64,000 bases of DNA from contig SAXG01000008.1 of the NCBI GenBank assembly GCA_012932865.1, positions 682,001 to 746,000 on the forward strand, read 5' to 3'. The stretch comes from Amylostereum areolatum (taxonomy: Eukaryota; Basidiomycota; Agaricomycetes; Russulales; Stereaceae). Of the stretch, positions 46,275 to 57,264 are shown piece by piece. The number at the start of each line of letters is the position of its first letter. The first letter of the stretch is position 1. The notes below the pieces were generated by a model. The model made no database searches. It was not told where the DNA came from and saw nothing but the letters and a program-made list of their open reading frames with translations. The position numbers were made by a program, and so were the translations under genes.

Positions 46275-48225
46275 TTAGCCAGAGATGTTTCTTTCCCTCT
46301 CTTCTTTAAGCAAGGCCAGAGCCTCAGCAAACCGAGGACGAATTGTGCATTGGTACGGCGCGGGTATGCTGCAATGTCACTACATGAGTAGGTGACGAAG
46401 CTAGAGTTGTGTATGCTCACCTTGTCACCCATGTGTCCGCATATGCTTCGATGTCCACCAAGCTGTCGCCGTTCCCATCCTTCACCGGCTCGATTATCGT
46501 CGCCCAAAGCATGGTTGCGATTGCAATAAATAGCGAATTGTTCGCAATATGTCTGCCAACGCAGACCCTTCTCCCGAAACCATACGAGACATGGCCCTCC
46601 TCCCTCGTTTCGCCTGGTCCCTGCTCAACAAGTTTACCCGCAGAGTCCAAAAACCGCGATGGATCAAACAGATCCGCGTTCTCGCCATATAGATCGGGGT
46701 CACGGTTGCAGGCAGCCATGTTCGCCAAACATATCGTGCCCTTCGGGATGAACATGCCGTTGTACCAGTCGTCCTCTTTTGAGCTGTGTGGAAGGCCAAA
46801 AAGAGGCTGACGCCAGCGAAGGAGCTCCTTGACCATCGCGCGTACATATGGCATACATGGGAGGTCCGCGAAGGAGGGCAGACGGGAGTGTCCGACCACG
46901 CTGTCGATTTCTGCGTGCGCCCGACGTTGAATGTCGGGGTATGCGACCATCGCCACGATCCACCATTCCATTGATACGGAAGTGTTGTCACTACCAGCAA
47001 TACTGTATGGAAGTCTTGTGAAGAAAATGGTATGAAAATGTGTCAGAACATACGCACTACATTGTTGCGGCCGTCCAGGCCATCTCGGACGGAGAAAGGC
47101 CTGATCGTGCACCCCCCTTGATCATGGTAGCGGTGAGGCTAGGTCTATCGGTCCCATGTTCCTAAACTTGGGGTAAGTCGTCGCTTGGTGTCGAGAATAT
47201 CGGTGGCTCACCAAACTGTTCTTCACTTCCTGAACTGCTGCATCGAGGCGTTTCGATTCATGCGTGAACCAACGTCGTGCCTCTTGCTTCCACCTCGCTA
47301 TGCTGTTGACGAACGTACTGTTAGTGATTCGCCGATAGTGATCGATCGAGAATGGGAAACCCCACCACGACGGAATCCGGACCATCCAAGGGATGATCTC
47401 CACGAGGTGAGCGCCGTGCATGGGTGTTGCCGCACGCTGCAGTTTCCGCAGAACAGCGTCGCTCTTCCGGTACGCCGGATCCAGGGCGGATTCTAATGTG
47501 GGATGGTCATATGTCACCGACATGATGGTCGATGCCGCGAAGCGTTGGCAATGGCTCGTCCACGCCTTGGACCTGGAATCTTCCAGGACTCCGATGGCCA
47601 GGTAGATGGCCTCCTTCGACTGGATTTCATGGAAGCTGCTGGCAACAGATCTGCGCAGGCCCTCGTGCGCGGCTCGGTGCATGCGGCGCCAGCTGTCCAC
47701 GCAAAAGCGTCAGAAATGATGTCGCTGCTGATGGTTCCGTGGCGCAGGATCTTGTGTATCAGCGACGAGGTCACGCTTACCGTTGGTTAGGGCTTAGTAG
47801 TGGGAAGGCAAGCCCTCCCGTCAGAAGCTCGCTGCCGACGATAAAACGCGGTCGTTCGGAGTAGTTTTCCGCTCGACGAGTGAGCAGGTCTGTCGCCGCT
47901 TTCTGTGAGTTGAGAAGGAGCACTGACTTTCCAAAGATGCTCAGATATACAACATCCCCTGCGGCGCAAAAATAGGTTGAGCGTCTGATGATGTCAACAC
48001 AAGGAAGAGATGCTACGGAAGCTTACCGTGCTCCTTTCTAGCCCGTCTGAACAACCATTGCCTGTCGGTGAGCTGGCGGATGTTGCCCACCAATGGCAGA
48101 CCACGAGGACCAGAAGGAAGCTTGCGCCACGGACTGGTATGATGTCGAAAAAACAACCAGACCCCGGCGACAAGAGCAATGAAGATGTGCATTATGTCAA
48201 CATTCGTAGACTGAAGGCAATTCAT
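46275..48225 (-). CDS. Cytochrome P450 monooxygenase
   Basis: Heme-thiolate monooxygenase, ER-anchored by an N-terminal TM helix. Start at 48225: MNCLQSTNVDIMHIFIALVA then GVWLFFRHH, with the Pro-rich hinge LPSGPRGLPLVGNIRQL. Five introns splice in phase. Helix C is WRRMHRAAHEGLRRSV, helix I is IAGSDNTSVSMEWW (near 46990), the ExxR motif is KELLRW (near 46830), and the PERF equivalent is FDPSRF. The heme loop YGFGRRVCVGRHIA (near 46530-46570) keeps the axial Cys. The last exon gives CTIRPRFAEALALLKEERER to the stop at 46275. The apparent frame jump near 47165-47215 is a normal 50-nt GTGAGC intron. Length is about 510 residues. The heme, ExxR and helix I motifs are complete, so it should be active. 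The substrate is unknown. Confidence 0.93.
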
Positions 48226-49037
48226 GGTAGACGGGGGGGGGCATAAACCGAAATGAGGGAGGGCACAAGGGAGGTGTGGCCCACTGGGGGAGAACAGACG
48301 CTTTATACATGCCAGGGCAGCACGTTATCAAGAAGGTCACATTAGAATGTCAGGCACATGGGAGCCTTTCTCTGCATACACATCGGTATCCGCACCTGGT
48401 CCTGGGTTTCGATCCCTGACACGACGTCTAGTGTATGCAGGGCTGAGCCCACGCACGTCGCAGGCGCCACATTGATGACCACGACGCCGAGCATAGAGGG
48501 TACGCTGAAGTGGATGAGATCTGGTCAGTACAGAGAATTGGGGAAAGGATCACTTTACATGTCATTGTAACCGAAAAAGTAGGAGGATGAAGTTGTGTAA
48601 AGAGTCGAAGTAGTGAAGACGCACCTAGCCTTCGCCCCAGAAGATGCCAATCCCGCTCAAACTTCTGTTATTCTTCTGTTTCCGTCTCGAGCGGAATGTT
48701 CATGTTACACGGCATGTATAGTTTGTCAAGCGTCACCTTGCGAGAGGTAGAATTATCGAATCTAGCCTGGCCGCCTGCATGCATCATCCAGCGGCAAGCC
48801 AGCCAAACTACTAGGCTAGAGCTCCTGAGTGTCAACTGCGCGGTCCCTTCGAGTGGATTGCATTGGGCCATATGCACAAGAATAAAGTAAAAGTCTGGGA
48901 AGGGAACTCCGAACAATTCGAATTTCGGGGACTGTCTGCCAGCGTCAGCACAGTGAAAGCTTGAAACATTTGCAAAGTGACTTAACTAAATTCGTAGGTA
49001 GATAATCACGTGATGGGAAGACGCTCGCGCCTGACGC
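48226..49037. other. P450 promoter and left flank of the inverted repeat
   Basis: About 810 bp. No supported gene. Confidence 0.5.
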
Positions 49038-51179
49038 GATGGGGGGTGGGTCGCACTATCTAACTAGCTATCAAACCTCTGCATTCTCCGCCCGTACGGG
49101 CCAGCCCGTAGAGCGCCTGCCATAAATGGTGAAGGCATCAGGGCAAGGGCTTCTTGCGGCTGATGGGGATTTGTCATCATCCCGCCTCGGCGCCTCCCGC
49201 CCTCCGAGTCCGTGCTCGTTGTCGGCAGTAGCGCGCCCGCTCGTTCACCTTGCTCCCTCCCCCTCTCATCACCCCTATCTATATGTACTTATCTATCACA
49301 AGCAAACAAGCAAGCACACAGCATGGCGTTTGCTAACGTAGTATACCCAGCGCCGTGCACTCTTCCAGGCGCGGCTTCCCGATTAGGAAGGCGACTCGGC
49401 AAGGGCCGAAGGTCGAGCTCGTCGTGTTCGACAATGTGCTGAGCTCGCTTCCTTCGTCCGATAGTGTGTTTAAATAGCAGATATGAATCTAATACAGTAT
49501 ATATCTGTGCTGTCAAAGCTACATGGACTTAGGACCACAGGGTAGAGTACAATGGGAGAGATATTATTCTCCCTGCCAAAAGTCGCACTAAATCACCTAC
49601 CTTTAGCTGTATTACCATGTTGGGGGAGCTTTTGCACTGCAAGAGCGGATGATTATGTTGAAGGTACCTATTTAACAGGATATCGCGCCATCCGATGCCC
49701 TACTATACCATGCATTGAAGGTATGGCAGAGGATCAGTGTGGGAGATCTGACCTCGGGCATGTCGGGGACGCGAACTCCTCCAATTTTCTATACGTTTGC
49801 AACTCCGGGCGGTCACACTTTGACGGGTAGATATGGTTCTATATTGTACTTAGATGCTATATATAAATTATCAGATGCATGGAGAAGGTGACAAGAACAG
49901 CAGGATCCAAATACCAGTGGAAAAGGGTGTAATAGAGCACAAACTCTGGTGTTCAGTGAATACCATCTGATCTAGGCTGCTAAAAAATAGGGCTCAGTGC
50001 GCATTCATGTCCCTTAGTATGCCCCTAAATGTCACAACAAATTTGAAGTGAGTGGGACATGCGAAGGGGGAGATGTACATGTCGGGTCGGTGAACGCGCT
50101 ACCACTGCGTGCTGTTTCTTGTACACAACCACGCGACTCTAACGTTCAACACCATATTCACACAAGCCCTGTCCCCCACCCACCTCAAATTTCTTAGGAC
50201 ATTTAGGGGCATGTGAAGGGACATGAATGCGCACTGAGCCCTATTTTTTAGCAGCCTAGATCAGATGGTATTCACTGAACACCAGAGTTTGTGCTCTATT
50301 ACACCCTTTTCCACTGGTATTTGGATCCTGCTGTTCTTGTCACCTTCTCCATGCATCTGATAATTTATATATAGCATCTAAGTACAATATAGAACCATAT
50401 CTACCCGTCAAAGTGTGACCGCCCGGAGTTGCAAACGTATAGAAAATTGGAGGAGTTCGCGTCCCCGACATGCCCGAGGTCAGATCTCCCACACTGATCC
50501 TCTGCCATACCTTCAATGCATGGTATAGTAGGGCATCGGATGGCGCGATATCCTGTTAAATAGGTACCTTCAACATAATCATCCGCTCTTGCAGTGCAAA
50601 AGCTCCCCCAACATGGTAATACAGCTAAAGGTAGGTGATTTAGTGCGACTTTTGGCAAGGAGAATAATATCTCTCCCATTGTACTCTACCCTGTGGTCCT
50701 AAATTCATGCGGCTTCTACAGCAAGGATATATAGTATACGATATCCTTATCTGCTCTTTAAATACACTATCGGACGAAGGGAGCGAGCTCAGCACATCGT
50801 CGAACACGACGAGCTCGACCCTCGGCCTTTGCCGAATCGCCTTCCAAATCGGGAAGCCGCGCCTTGGAGAGCGTGCGACGCTGTCGTCGGCAGGGGCACT
50901 TCCCGCAAGCACCATCTACTGTGAATTCTCATGAGATATATATATGTATACAATGGTGTGATGGGAGGGAGAGGGAGCGAGGTGAACGAGCTCGCTGTTG
51001 CCGACAGCGAGCACGGACTCAGGGGCGGGAGGCGGGATGATGACAAATCCCCATCAGCCGCAAGAAGCCCTTGCCCTGATGCCTTCACCATTTATGGCAG
51101 GCGCTCTACGGGCTGGCCCGTACGGGCGGAGAATGCAGAGGTTTGATAGCTAGTTAGATAGTGCGACCCACCCCCCATC
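49038..51179. repeat. Large inverted repeat (foldback-like element), arms about 1 kb
   Basis: The sequence from 49038 inward reads the same as the reverse complement from 51179 inward. The ends match as GATGGGGGGTGGGTCGCACT and continue through ATAAATGGTGAAGGCATCAG. A 92-codon frame at 49552-49830 (+) is repeated without any amino-acid change at 50401-50679 (-). Similarity continues to about 50055 and 50165, leaving a spacer of about 100 nt around 50060-50160. The arms are near-perfect for about 680 bp nearest the centre and for the outer 150 bp, and more diverged between (about 49200-49500 against 50720-51000). No transposase is present. It lies between two same-strand P450 genes. It could be a foldback or MITE-like element, or an inverted duplication. 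Confidence 0.85.
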
Positions 51180-51194
51180 ACACTATCTAACTAG
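51150..51194. repeat. Short hairpin at the right edge of the inverted repeat
   Basis: CTAGTTAGATAGTG (51150-51163) is followed after 17 nt by its complement CACTATCTAACTAG (51181-51194). The second copy lies just outside the big inverted repeat, so the terminal motif is present three times at this locus. Confidence 0.7.
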
Positions 51195-51546
51195 ATACTA
51201 TCGTGTAGAGGGCCAGGTGCGCGAAAGACTCGGTACTCAAGAGCGCGGCCGCACCTCGAACTCACAACCAACGACTTTGGCGTTGGGAATGCCTAAGACA
51301 CGTGTTTCCTCCCTTTGTCGTCAAAAATATTCCGCAGAACTTCAAATGAGGATCTCCGCAGCCCTTTTCTCAATGTTTGGCAGAGACCGCCCACAAGATT
51401 GCGCGTCGCGATCGCCGCCATGTACATCCATCCCAAGTAAGAAATGCGACGAAACAACAGCGTATATTTCTCACAGATTCAACGCGATAAAAGGGTACAA
51501 CGTACAAAAACGCATGGGGAAGAGCCGTACCTGAAGCCGGCCCCTT
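51195..51546. other. 3' flank of the second P450
   Basis: About 350 bp. A plus-strand open frame (51217-51534) has no domain and is probably fortuitous. No gene supported. Confidence 0.45.
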
Positions 51547-53911
51547 CTAAACGAGAGAAACCGTCAAGGGAAGGGTGGGCTTCGGGGAGGTTGCTCCGAT
51601 CACCGACGGAGTGATGATGCCACCAAATCTCCAGAAGATCTCCTTCTTTGCGGGAGGGGCGAACCGGAAGACCGGCAGAAGCTGGGAAAGAACGACCTCT
51701 GAGGAGGAAGAACGTGGTAGACGTCAGTACACCGTGATACAAACTGTGTATTGACTTACTGATTTCCAGTAGCGAGAACTTGAAGCCGCTGCACACCCGA
51801 TATCCACTCAACAAACTGCATTTTTGACCGGCCACACGTAGAAAGATCACTCACATGCAGGCGCGTCCACCGCCAATGAAAGTCAGCCTAGACCGTGGAA
51901 CCGCGATCAGAGAGGATTATGGGGAGAGAACCCAAAGGAACGTACATGTTGGCATAAATTCCAGGGATATGCGCTGCCGCGACGTTCTCCGGAAGAGGGG
52001 ACAACCAACGCTCGGGCTTCCACTGATCAGCATCTGGGCCCCAAATCTCCGGATCGCGATTGATACCAGCGATGTTCACGTATACGAACGTGCCAGTGGG
52101 GACCACCAACTCGGAAATATCCCTACCATCAAGTCCCTTTATGGGCGTACCAAGAGGAAGAACGGTGTCTTTGCGGGCGCTGTGGACTGATAAGACGGAG
52201 TCACAGGAAAGGAAGTGCGAAGGAGACGCTTACATGCGCTGTACGAAGCTGAGGGGAGGGAAGAGACGTAGAGTTTCGCGACAGACGGCCTCGAGATACG
52301 GCAGTTCGTTCAGAGCGTCGTGGTCGAGCTCTCCCTTCTCACCACCCACCGCGGTGACCTCCTGCCTCAGGCGCTCTTGAATGTCAGGGTTCAGCGACAG
52401 AAGGTGAAGCATGCGAGACAGAGCGGAGGAGGTTGTATCCGTGCCAGCAAAAAGGAATGTCCTATAATGTCAGTCAGCGAAGAGAGTTGGAAACGCTGGC
52501 ATGTCACGAACCCCATTTGTGCGAGAAGCTGCTCATCCGGGAGCTGGTCTCCCTCATCCGCGGCAGAGTTGGCCTTCACTAAGCAGCATTGTCAGCTTTG
52601 GAAGACGAGAGGACTTGAAGTGTGTAAACGCACAGAGGATGCTCATGATGTCCTTTCCTCCGCCTACCTGGTTGACCACCGCCTCCTCTCCTCGGGCTGC
52701 GGCCTCCTTCTTTTCCTCCCAAGCTTCCTTCGAAGTAGAGTACATCGTATCGGCGATCTTGACGAGCGCCTGGACATTCGGCCATGGGACATGGACGGCA
52801 GCGAAGCGTAGCAGCCAGGGGGGGAAGACGGCGGTCAAGTTCGGAAGCCAACGGCGCCAGACCTGGGTGGTGGAGGCCACTGGACTGCAAAGAGAAACGC
52901 GTCAAGCTTCTCAGGAAGGACAAGGTCACACTTCCGAAGTTACGCACACGAAGCTTTTCAACTGCCAAAGCGTACTCGTTGTTCTCGCCTTCCAGCGCCT
53001 TGAAAGTGTACCCAAGGCCGGCCTGTGCGATGAGCTCCAACGCGAGCTTCCCCATATAATCCAACATATCAATCTCCTCGGTCCCCCCGTTGGCGAGGTC
53101 TTTACGCATGATGGTCTGAAGCTGTAAAAAGAGCATGAATGTTGAGTCTCCCCCGCACCGTCGATGCTATGAGTATGAGGGGAAAAGCAATGGACGTGCT
53201 TACCTGCATTGTGATAGACTGGAACAGCGGCACAAGACGACGCATGTGGTTCGTGGAGAACGCCGGGTTGAGGATCTTGCGCTGCTTCTTGTGCATAGAG
53301 CCTGGAGAAAGGGGGACTTCAGAGGAGCGCGATCGTGGACGCGTTTGGCAAGCCTACCAAGTGTCGAGAGAAGCCCGGGGCCGAACACGAGCAGATTGGT
53401 CCTGATATTCAACACGTTTAGAGACTAGACGCCGGACTAGACGATCGTCGACGAGATATACTCACTCGATGAAATGGCCCGCCTCCTCGAACGTGTACTG
53501 GTCCTTGATCAAGATAGAATACAGCGCCTTGGTATCGGAAATCATGAGCTGAGCAAGCTGGCAAGGTGATGAGGTGAGTATCCATGCACTCGCGGAAGGT
53601 GTAGAGAAGGAAAGTACCCCAACGGGCCCAGACAGCCTGATAACTCTGCCATAGAGCCGATAGAGTTCCTGGTGGAATTGGAGGGCGTTCAAGTGAAAAA
53701 TCTGCTTAAGATTGCCTACGGATCGAATAAGATTCCATTGTCACGATTATGAAGATTGACGCTTTGCAGACGTACCGGTCACGAATGAGGGGCTTGGGGG
53801 CCCTGGCACAACAGAAAGATGGCGCTGAGCGAGGTATCGACGGACGTAGGTGAGGACAACTGCTGCAGCACAGGCAGCGACAACCGCCTGAGCCACGAGA
53901 ACGATGCTCAT
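51547..53911 (-). CDS. Cytochrome P450 monooxygenase
   Basis: Start at 53911: MSIVLVAQAVVAACAAAVVL is the TM anchor, followed by the hinge LSVVPGPPSPSFVTG. More than ten introns join in phase. Exon blocks are NLKQIFHLNALQFHQELYRL, DQYTFEEAGHFIE, SMHKKQRKILNPAFSTNHMR (helix C region) and EIDMLDYMGKLALELIAQAG. Helix I is TFLFAGTDTTSSALSR (near 52425-52460), with AGTDTT intact. The ExxR motif lies in YLEAVCRETLRLFPPLS, and KPERW is the PERF equivalent. The heme loop LTFIGGGRACIGFKFSLLEI is split by an intron after the Cys codon, near 51855-51870. The C-terminus reads KVVLSQLLPVFRFAPPAKKE to the stop at 51547. The heme loop has GGG in place of the common FGxG, as in several basidiomycete families. 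It does not look like a recent duplicate of the P450 at 46275-48225. Confidence 0.93.
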
Positions 53912-54801
53912 TCCGATGTCGATCGATTTAGGCGAGGTAGTTGCAGGCGCAAGGATAACTGATGGAAAGTGGAAGGGAGATGGCACAGAGGGATTGAAGA
54001 TGCTTTAATGCGACGGCGGCACTGGCGTTTATTATACTTCTCTGACTGGGGTGTCGGACCGATGATCGGCAAGAAAGGGATGGGCATAAGCGAGAGACAC
54101 TTGGAGCATAACGTGAAAAGACGAGTGTCGACTTCCATGTCGGACATGGGAGTCCTTGAGAAGCTTTCCGAGTCGGAGAGATTCTGGACAGTCACTAAGT
54201 GACGCTTTAAGCCAACTATCAGCCTGTTTCAGCGCTTTGAGTACCAGTAGACAAACCGGTGACAGAACACGCTTCAGAGGTGAAAAGTCAATGAAGAGCC
54301 TGCCAGCTCATGTCACTCTACTACTGAATCTGCGTCAGAGAGACGTCCGCGAGCAGTCGTGAACGTAGACCCTGATTCCGAGTCGGGACGTTTATCATAT
54401 TCCGCGACTCCGAAATCGCGTCCGGCCCTCCAGCCTTATCAAGGTCAGTTAGGCCAAGAGCGACAATCACATACATACCATCCTGGTGCTTTGAATAGGA
54501 ACGGTCGAATATAATCGGGTACAGTCTTGCATAAAGCTTGAAGCTTGAACCACAGAGCTTGAGTACTTGAGTACTCCAAACGTTCAACGTTCAACGTTCA
54601 ACTTCAAGAAAAGAATCAATAAAGAGCGGATGTGTCACGTGGATCTCCGAGTCCGCGGTGTGCTCAGCCAACTCAAGTATTACGTAGTTCTCAGACATAT
54701 CCTGAAGCTTGACTTGACCTTGACCGCCTTCAAGCTTCAAGTCGCACAACGCCACCCTTCGGATCCACTGTAGCTCACTCTCTGTGGACGAAGACCACAC
54801 T
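53912..54801. other. Divergent intergenic region with heptamer repeats
   Basis: About 890 bp between the P450 and F-box starts, containing the densest set of TTGAAGC and TTGAACG heptamers in the window (54530-54610 and 54709-54742). No gene recognised. Confidence 0.5.
54534..54612. repeat. TTGAAGC / TTGAACG heptamer cluster
   Basis: AAAGCTTGAAGCTTGAACC, then GAGCTTGAGTACTTGAGTAC, then three tandem ACGTTCA units (54580-54600). A second cluster at 54709-54742 has CCTGAAGCTTGACTTGACC and TTCAAGCTTCAAG in opposite orientation, so the pair can form a hairpin across 54.53-54.74 kb. Confidence 0.7.
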
Positions 54802-56735
54802 ATGGAGGCTCATCAAGCCAAGCGGGCGAAGATCGAGGTCCTCGACACGGAAATCCAGCGAGAAGAACAGGCTCTTCACCTCCTTCGTTCAAAGCGCAAC
54901 GACTGCACACCCATATCCGTCCTGCATACCGAAGTTCTCTGCATCATCTTTCGATATTATGTTTTCGCCCACGAAGACCTTCCCTTACGGATGCATGGTC
55001 GTCACCACAGTGGCCTCAATAGCTTCTACGACATCTTCCCAAGGTCGTTAACGTTGGACTTGGCGGTCTACGCTCCGTATGCACCCGCACTTTCCGCCAT
55101 CCGGCTCACCCACATATGTCGCCACTGGCGTGCCATCGCGCGCGATGACGCCACGCTGTGGACTCACCTTCTCATGACTTCGGAGAAGTGGACTTGGCGG
55201 ATGTTGGAACGGTCCAAGGGCGCCGCGTTGAAGGTCAACACGCATTTGGCGGGAGATTTCGTGCGTCGGTGTCGGAACCATACAGTGCCGCGCTACTCGC
55301 GCGGCGCTGCAAAACCTCCATCGCATTGATGACCTCACCATGTCGATCACCTGGGAACGACGACAGGATGAAGCCGATCTTCGAACAATTGTCCCAGCCG
55401 GCGCCGATGCTATCCTCTCTGCGATTCACTCATATCACGTCGTCGCGGACGATGATGCATAGGTCGGATGTCCCACTACCAGACGCCATGTTCGGAGGTG
55501 TTCCTCCCCCACGGTTGAAGAGGCTGGTCCTGCAAGGCTACCATATACCTTGGTCCTCACAACTACTAAAATGTCGCAGTCTTGTCCACCTCGAAATATC
55601 GCACGGCGGGGAGAGGACCGCCTCTACCTTAGGTGAAATGCAAGGCGCGCTTGCGGGCTTACCATGCCTCGAATCTCTTTCCCTCTGCGACATCTTCCCA
55701 CATTCCGAAGCAGGAGCCCGCCCGTTGTCTCTTCCGTTTTTGAAGAAGCTCAATCTCGAGGATGATCTCCAGCGGTGCATCACGTTTTTGCAGCATTTGG
55801 CCGACGTCCCCCCATCTGCTTCCATCTGCATCCACGGCGTTGGCACCCCCGGGCAAGCATCCAAAACAGTCAGCGAGAACACCCTCCGTCTCTACGGTGT
55901 CCTCGCGCCCTTTTGCAAGGGTGCCCGCACGCTCCACATCGAAGGTGCCAATACCTCCATCCACGATCCTTTCTTCGCCCGCGTGTACTGCTGGTCCTCC
56001 ATAGTGCCCATGGACGATTCCCACTTCCCCGAGGTCGCCTCAGATCCGAAGGTGGCCATCAGCATTCACTCCCGCACCGGCTCGCTCGGATCGTTTTTGT
56101 GTCCAGACGTCGTGCAGGACGTGTTAAATCACCTCGTCCAGGAAACTATAGAGTCCCTTAGCTGCAATGCATTCGACAGGGACGGATACCACCTCGAACG
56201 ATGGGTCCACATTTTCGCCCGACTGTCCTCCGTGCGGAACCTTCGCGTCAACGCGCAGATGCTTGCCATCTTCCTCAACTCGTGTCTTAAACGTCCCTGG
56301 TCCATCGTCACCGCCCCCAGCCAAGACTCAAACGGTCTGCCGCTTCCTCCAGCGCCGCAGGCACCCCCAAACCCACTCCCGGCGCTGCGCCATCTCGTTT
56401 TATCCCATGCCCTCGTCACCCCTTCCCTCCACACGAAATTATGCATCGTCCTCACGGCGCCCACGCGCACCCCCCACCTCACGTCCCTTCGTATATGCCG
56501 CACCGCCATCCGCGAGTCTCACCTTGCCCAGATCCGCACGCTCATCCCGGACGTCGACTTTGAGCCTTCGGCACCCATGGGAATCTCCGTGACATTTTTC
56601 CAGGATGATATAGTGCCGGATATCAGGGCAGAGGCCATCGCAGCGTCCAGATGGATACAGGCGCTGTCCGTGGCGGTAAAGAAGGAGCCTGTGGAGATTA
56701 TGAACCCGTTTCTGGAAGGGGAGGCTGATTTTTGA
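54802..56735 (+). CDS. F-box protein with leucine-rich-like C-terminal region, two frame breaks
   Basis: Agaricomycete F-box protein; the family recruits targets to SCF ubiquitin ligases. ATG at 54802 (MEAHQAKRAKIEVLDTEIQR), with a short coiled coil, then the F-box (CTPISVLHTEVLCIIFRYYV and RLTHICRHWRAIARDDATLW). The C-terminal region carries repeated LxxLxL patterns (PRLKRLVLQGYHI, LPCLESLSLCDIF, ALRHLVLSHALV) to the stop at 56735. There is no intron. Homology moves by +1 twice, at about 55255-55275 and 55382-55392. The short middle frame (RAALQNLHRIDDLTMSITWE) belongs to the same protein. The gene is either a recently broken copy or is affected by base-call errors. F-box genes are highly duplicated in these fungi, so a pseudogene is a real possibility. 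Confidence 0.75.
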
Positions 56736-57264
56736 GGGAACGCGATTGGGAGGGATGTACATTACGCTGTGTAGTACGGTGAACTGGTCTTCTTATGGCC
56801 CGGGCTTTGCTTGCTCGTTGTTTATGTATAAGCATGACTCGTCCGCTTGGGTATACAGTTCTGGTGTTGGTGCTACTATGATCGCTCTTGGATTTTCATG
56901 TATAATCGATGACCCACATCGTACGCTTGAATTTCGTTGCGAACGGCCCTCCACCGACCGTAGATAATACATGTACAGACTCCTGAACTGCTTCAAACCG
57001 AACACGAAGGTCAACTCCCTACATCCGTAAAAGGATGCTTCGACCAGTAAGATACAAAGAAAGTGAAGTATTAGGCAAGCAAGTGAAAGAATGGTTTTGT
57101 TTATCATGACGTTGATAGGGGAGGCGCATCGTGTGTAACAGACGTGAATAACCGAATGAGATGGAAGATGGGTGGTTCGTAAGACCGATGCAAGTGATGT
57201 GGTGATGATGAGTAAATGCAAGACGACCATAAGATAGGTGAAGCGTTTGAAAATTACTGGTAGA
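56736..57264. other. Intergenic, convergent 3' flanks of F-box gene and ILV2
   Basis: About 530 bp, AT-rich. No gene seen. Confidence 0.55.

Noticed and set aside
47122..47215. Frame break in the first P450
   Set aside because: A 50-nt GTGAGC...TTTAG intron restores phase and gives a normal P450 sequence.
48400..48420. tRNA B-box-like GGGTTTCGATCCC
   Set aside because: The spacing is wrong and no A-box or cloverleaf can be drawn around it.
49552..49830. 92-codon ORF repeated at 50401-50679 as a duplicated gene
   Set aside because: Identity comes from the DNA palindrome. The peptide has no family or splice context, so it is not called a gene.
46275..53911. The two P450s as a biosynthetic gene cluster
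   Set aside because: No terpene synthase, PKS, NRPS, transporter or regulator nearby, and the two enzymes belong to different families.
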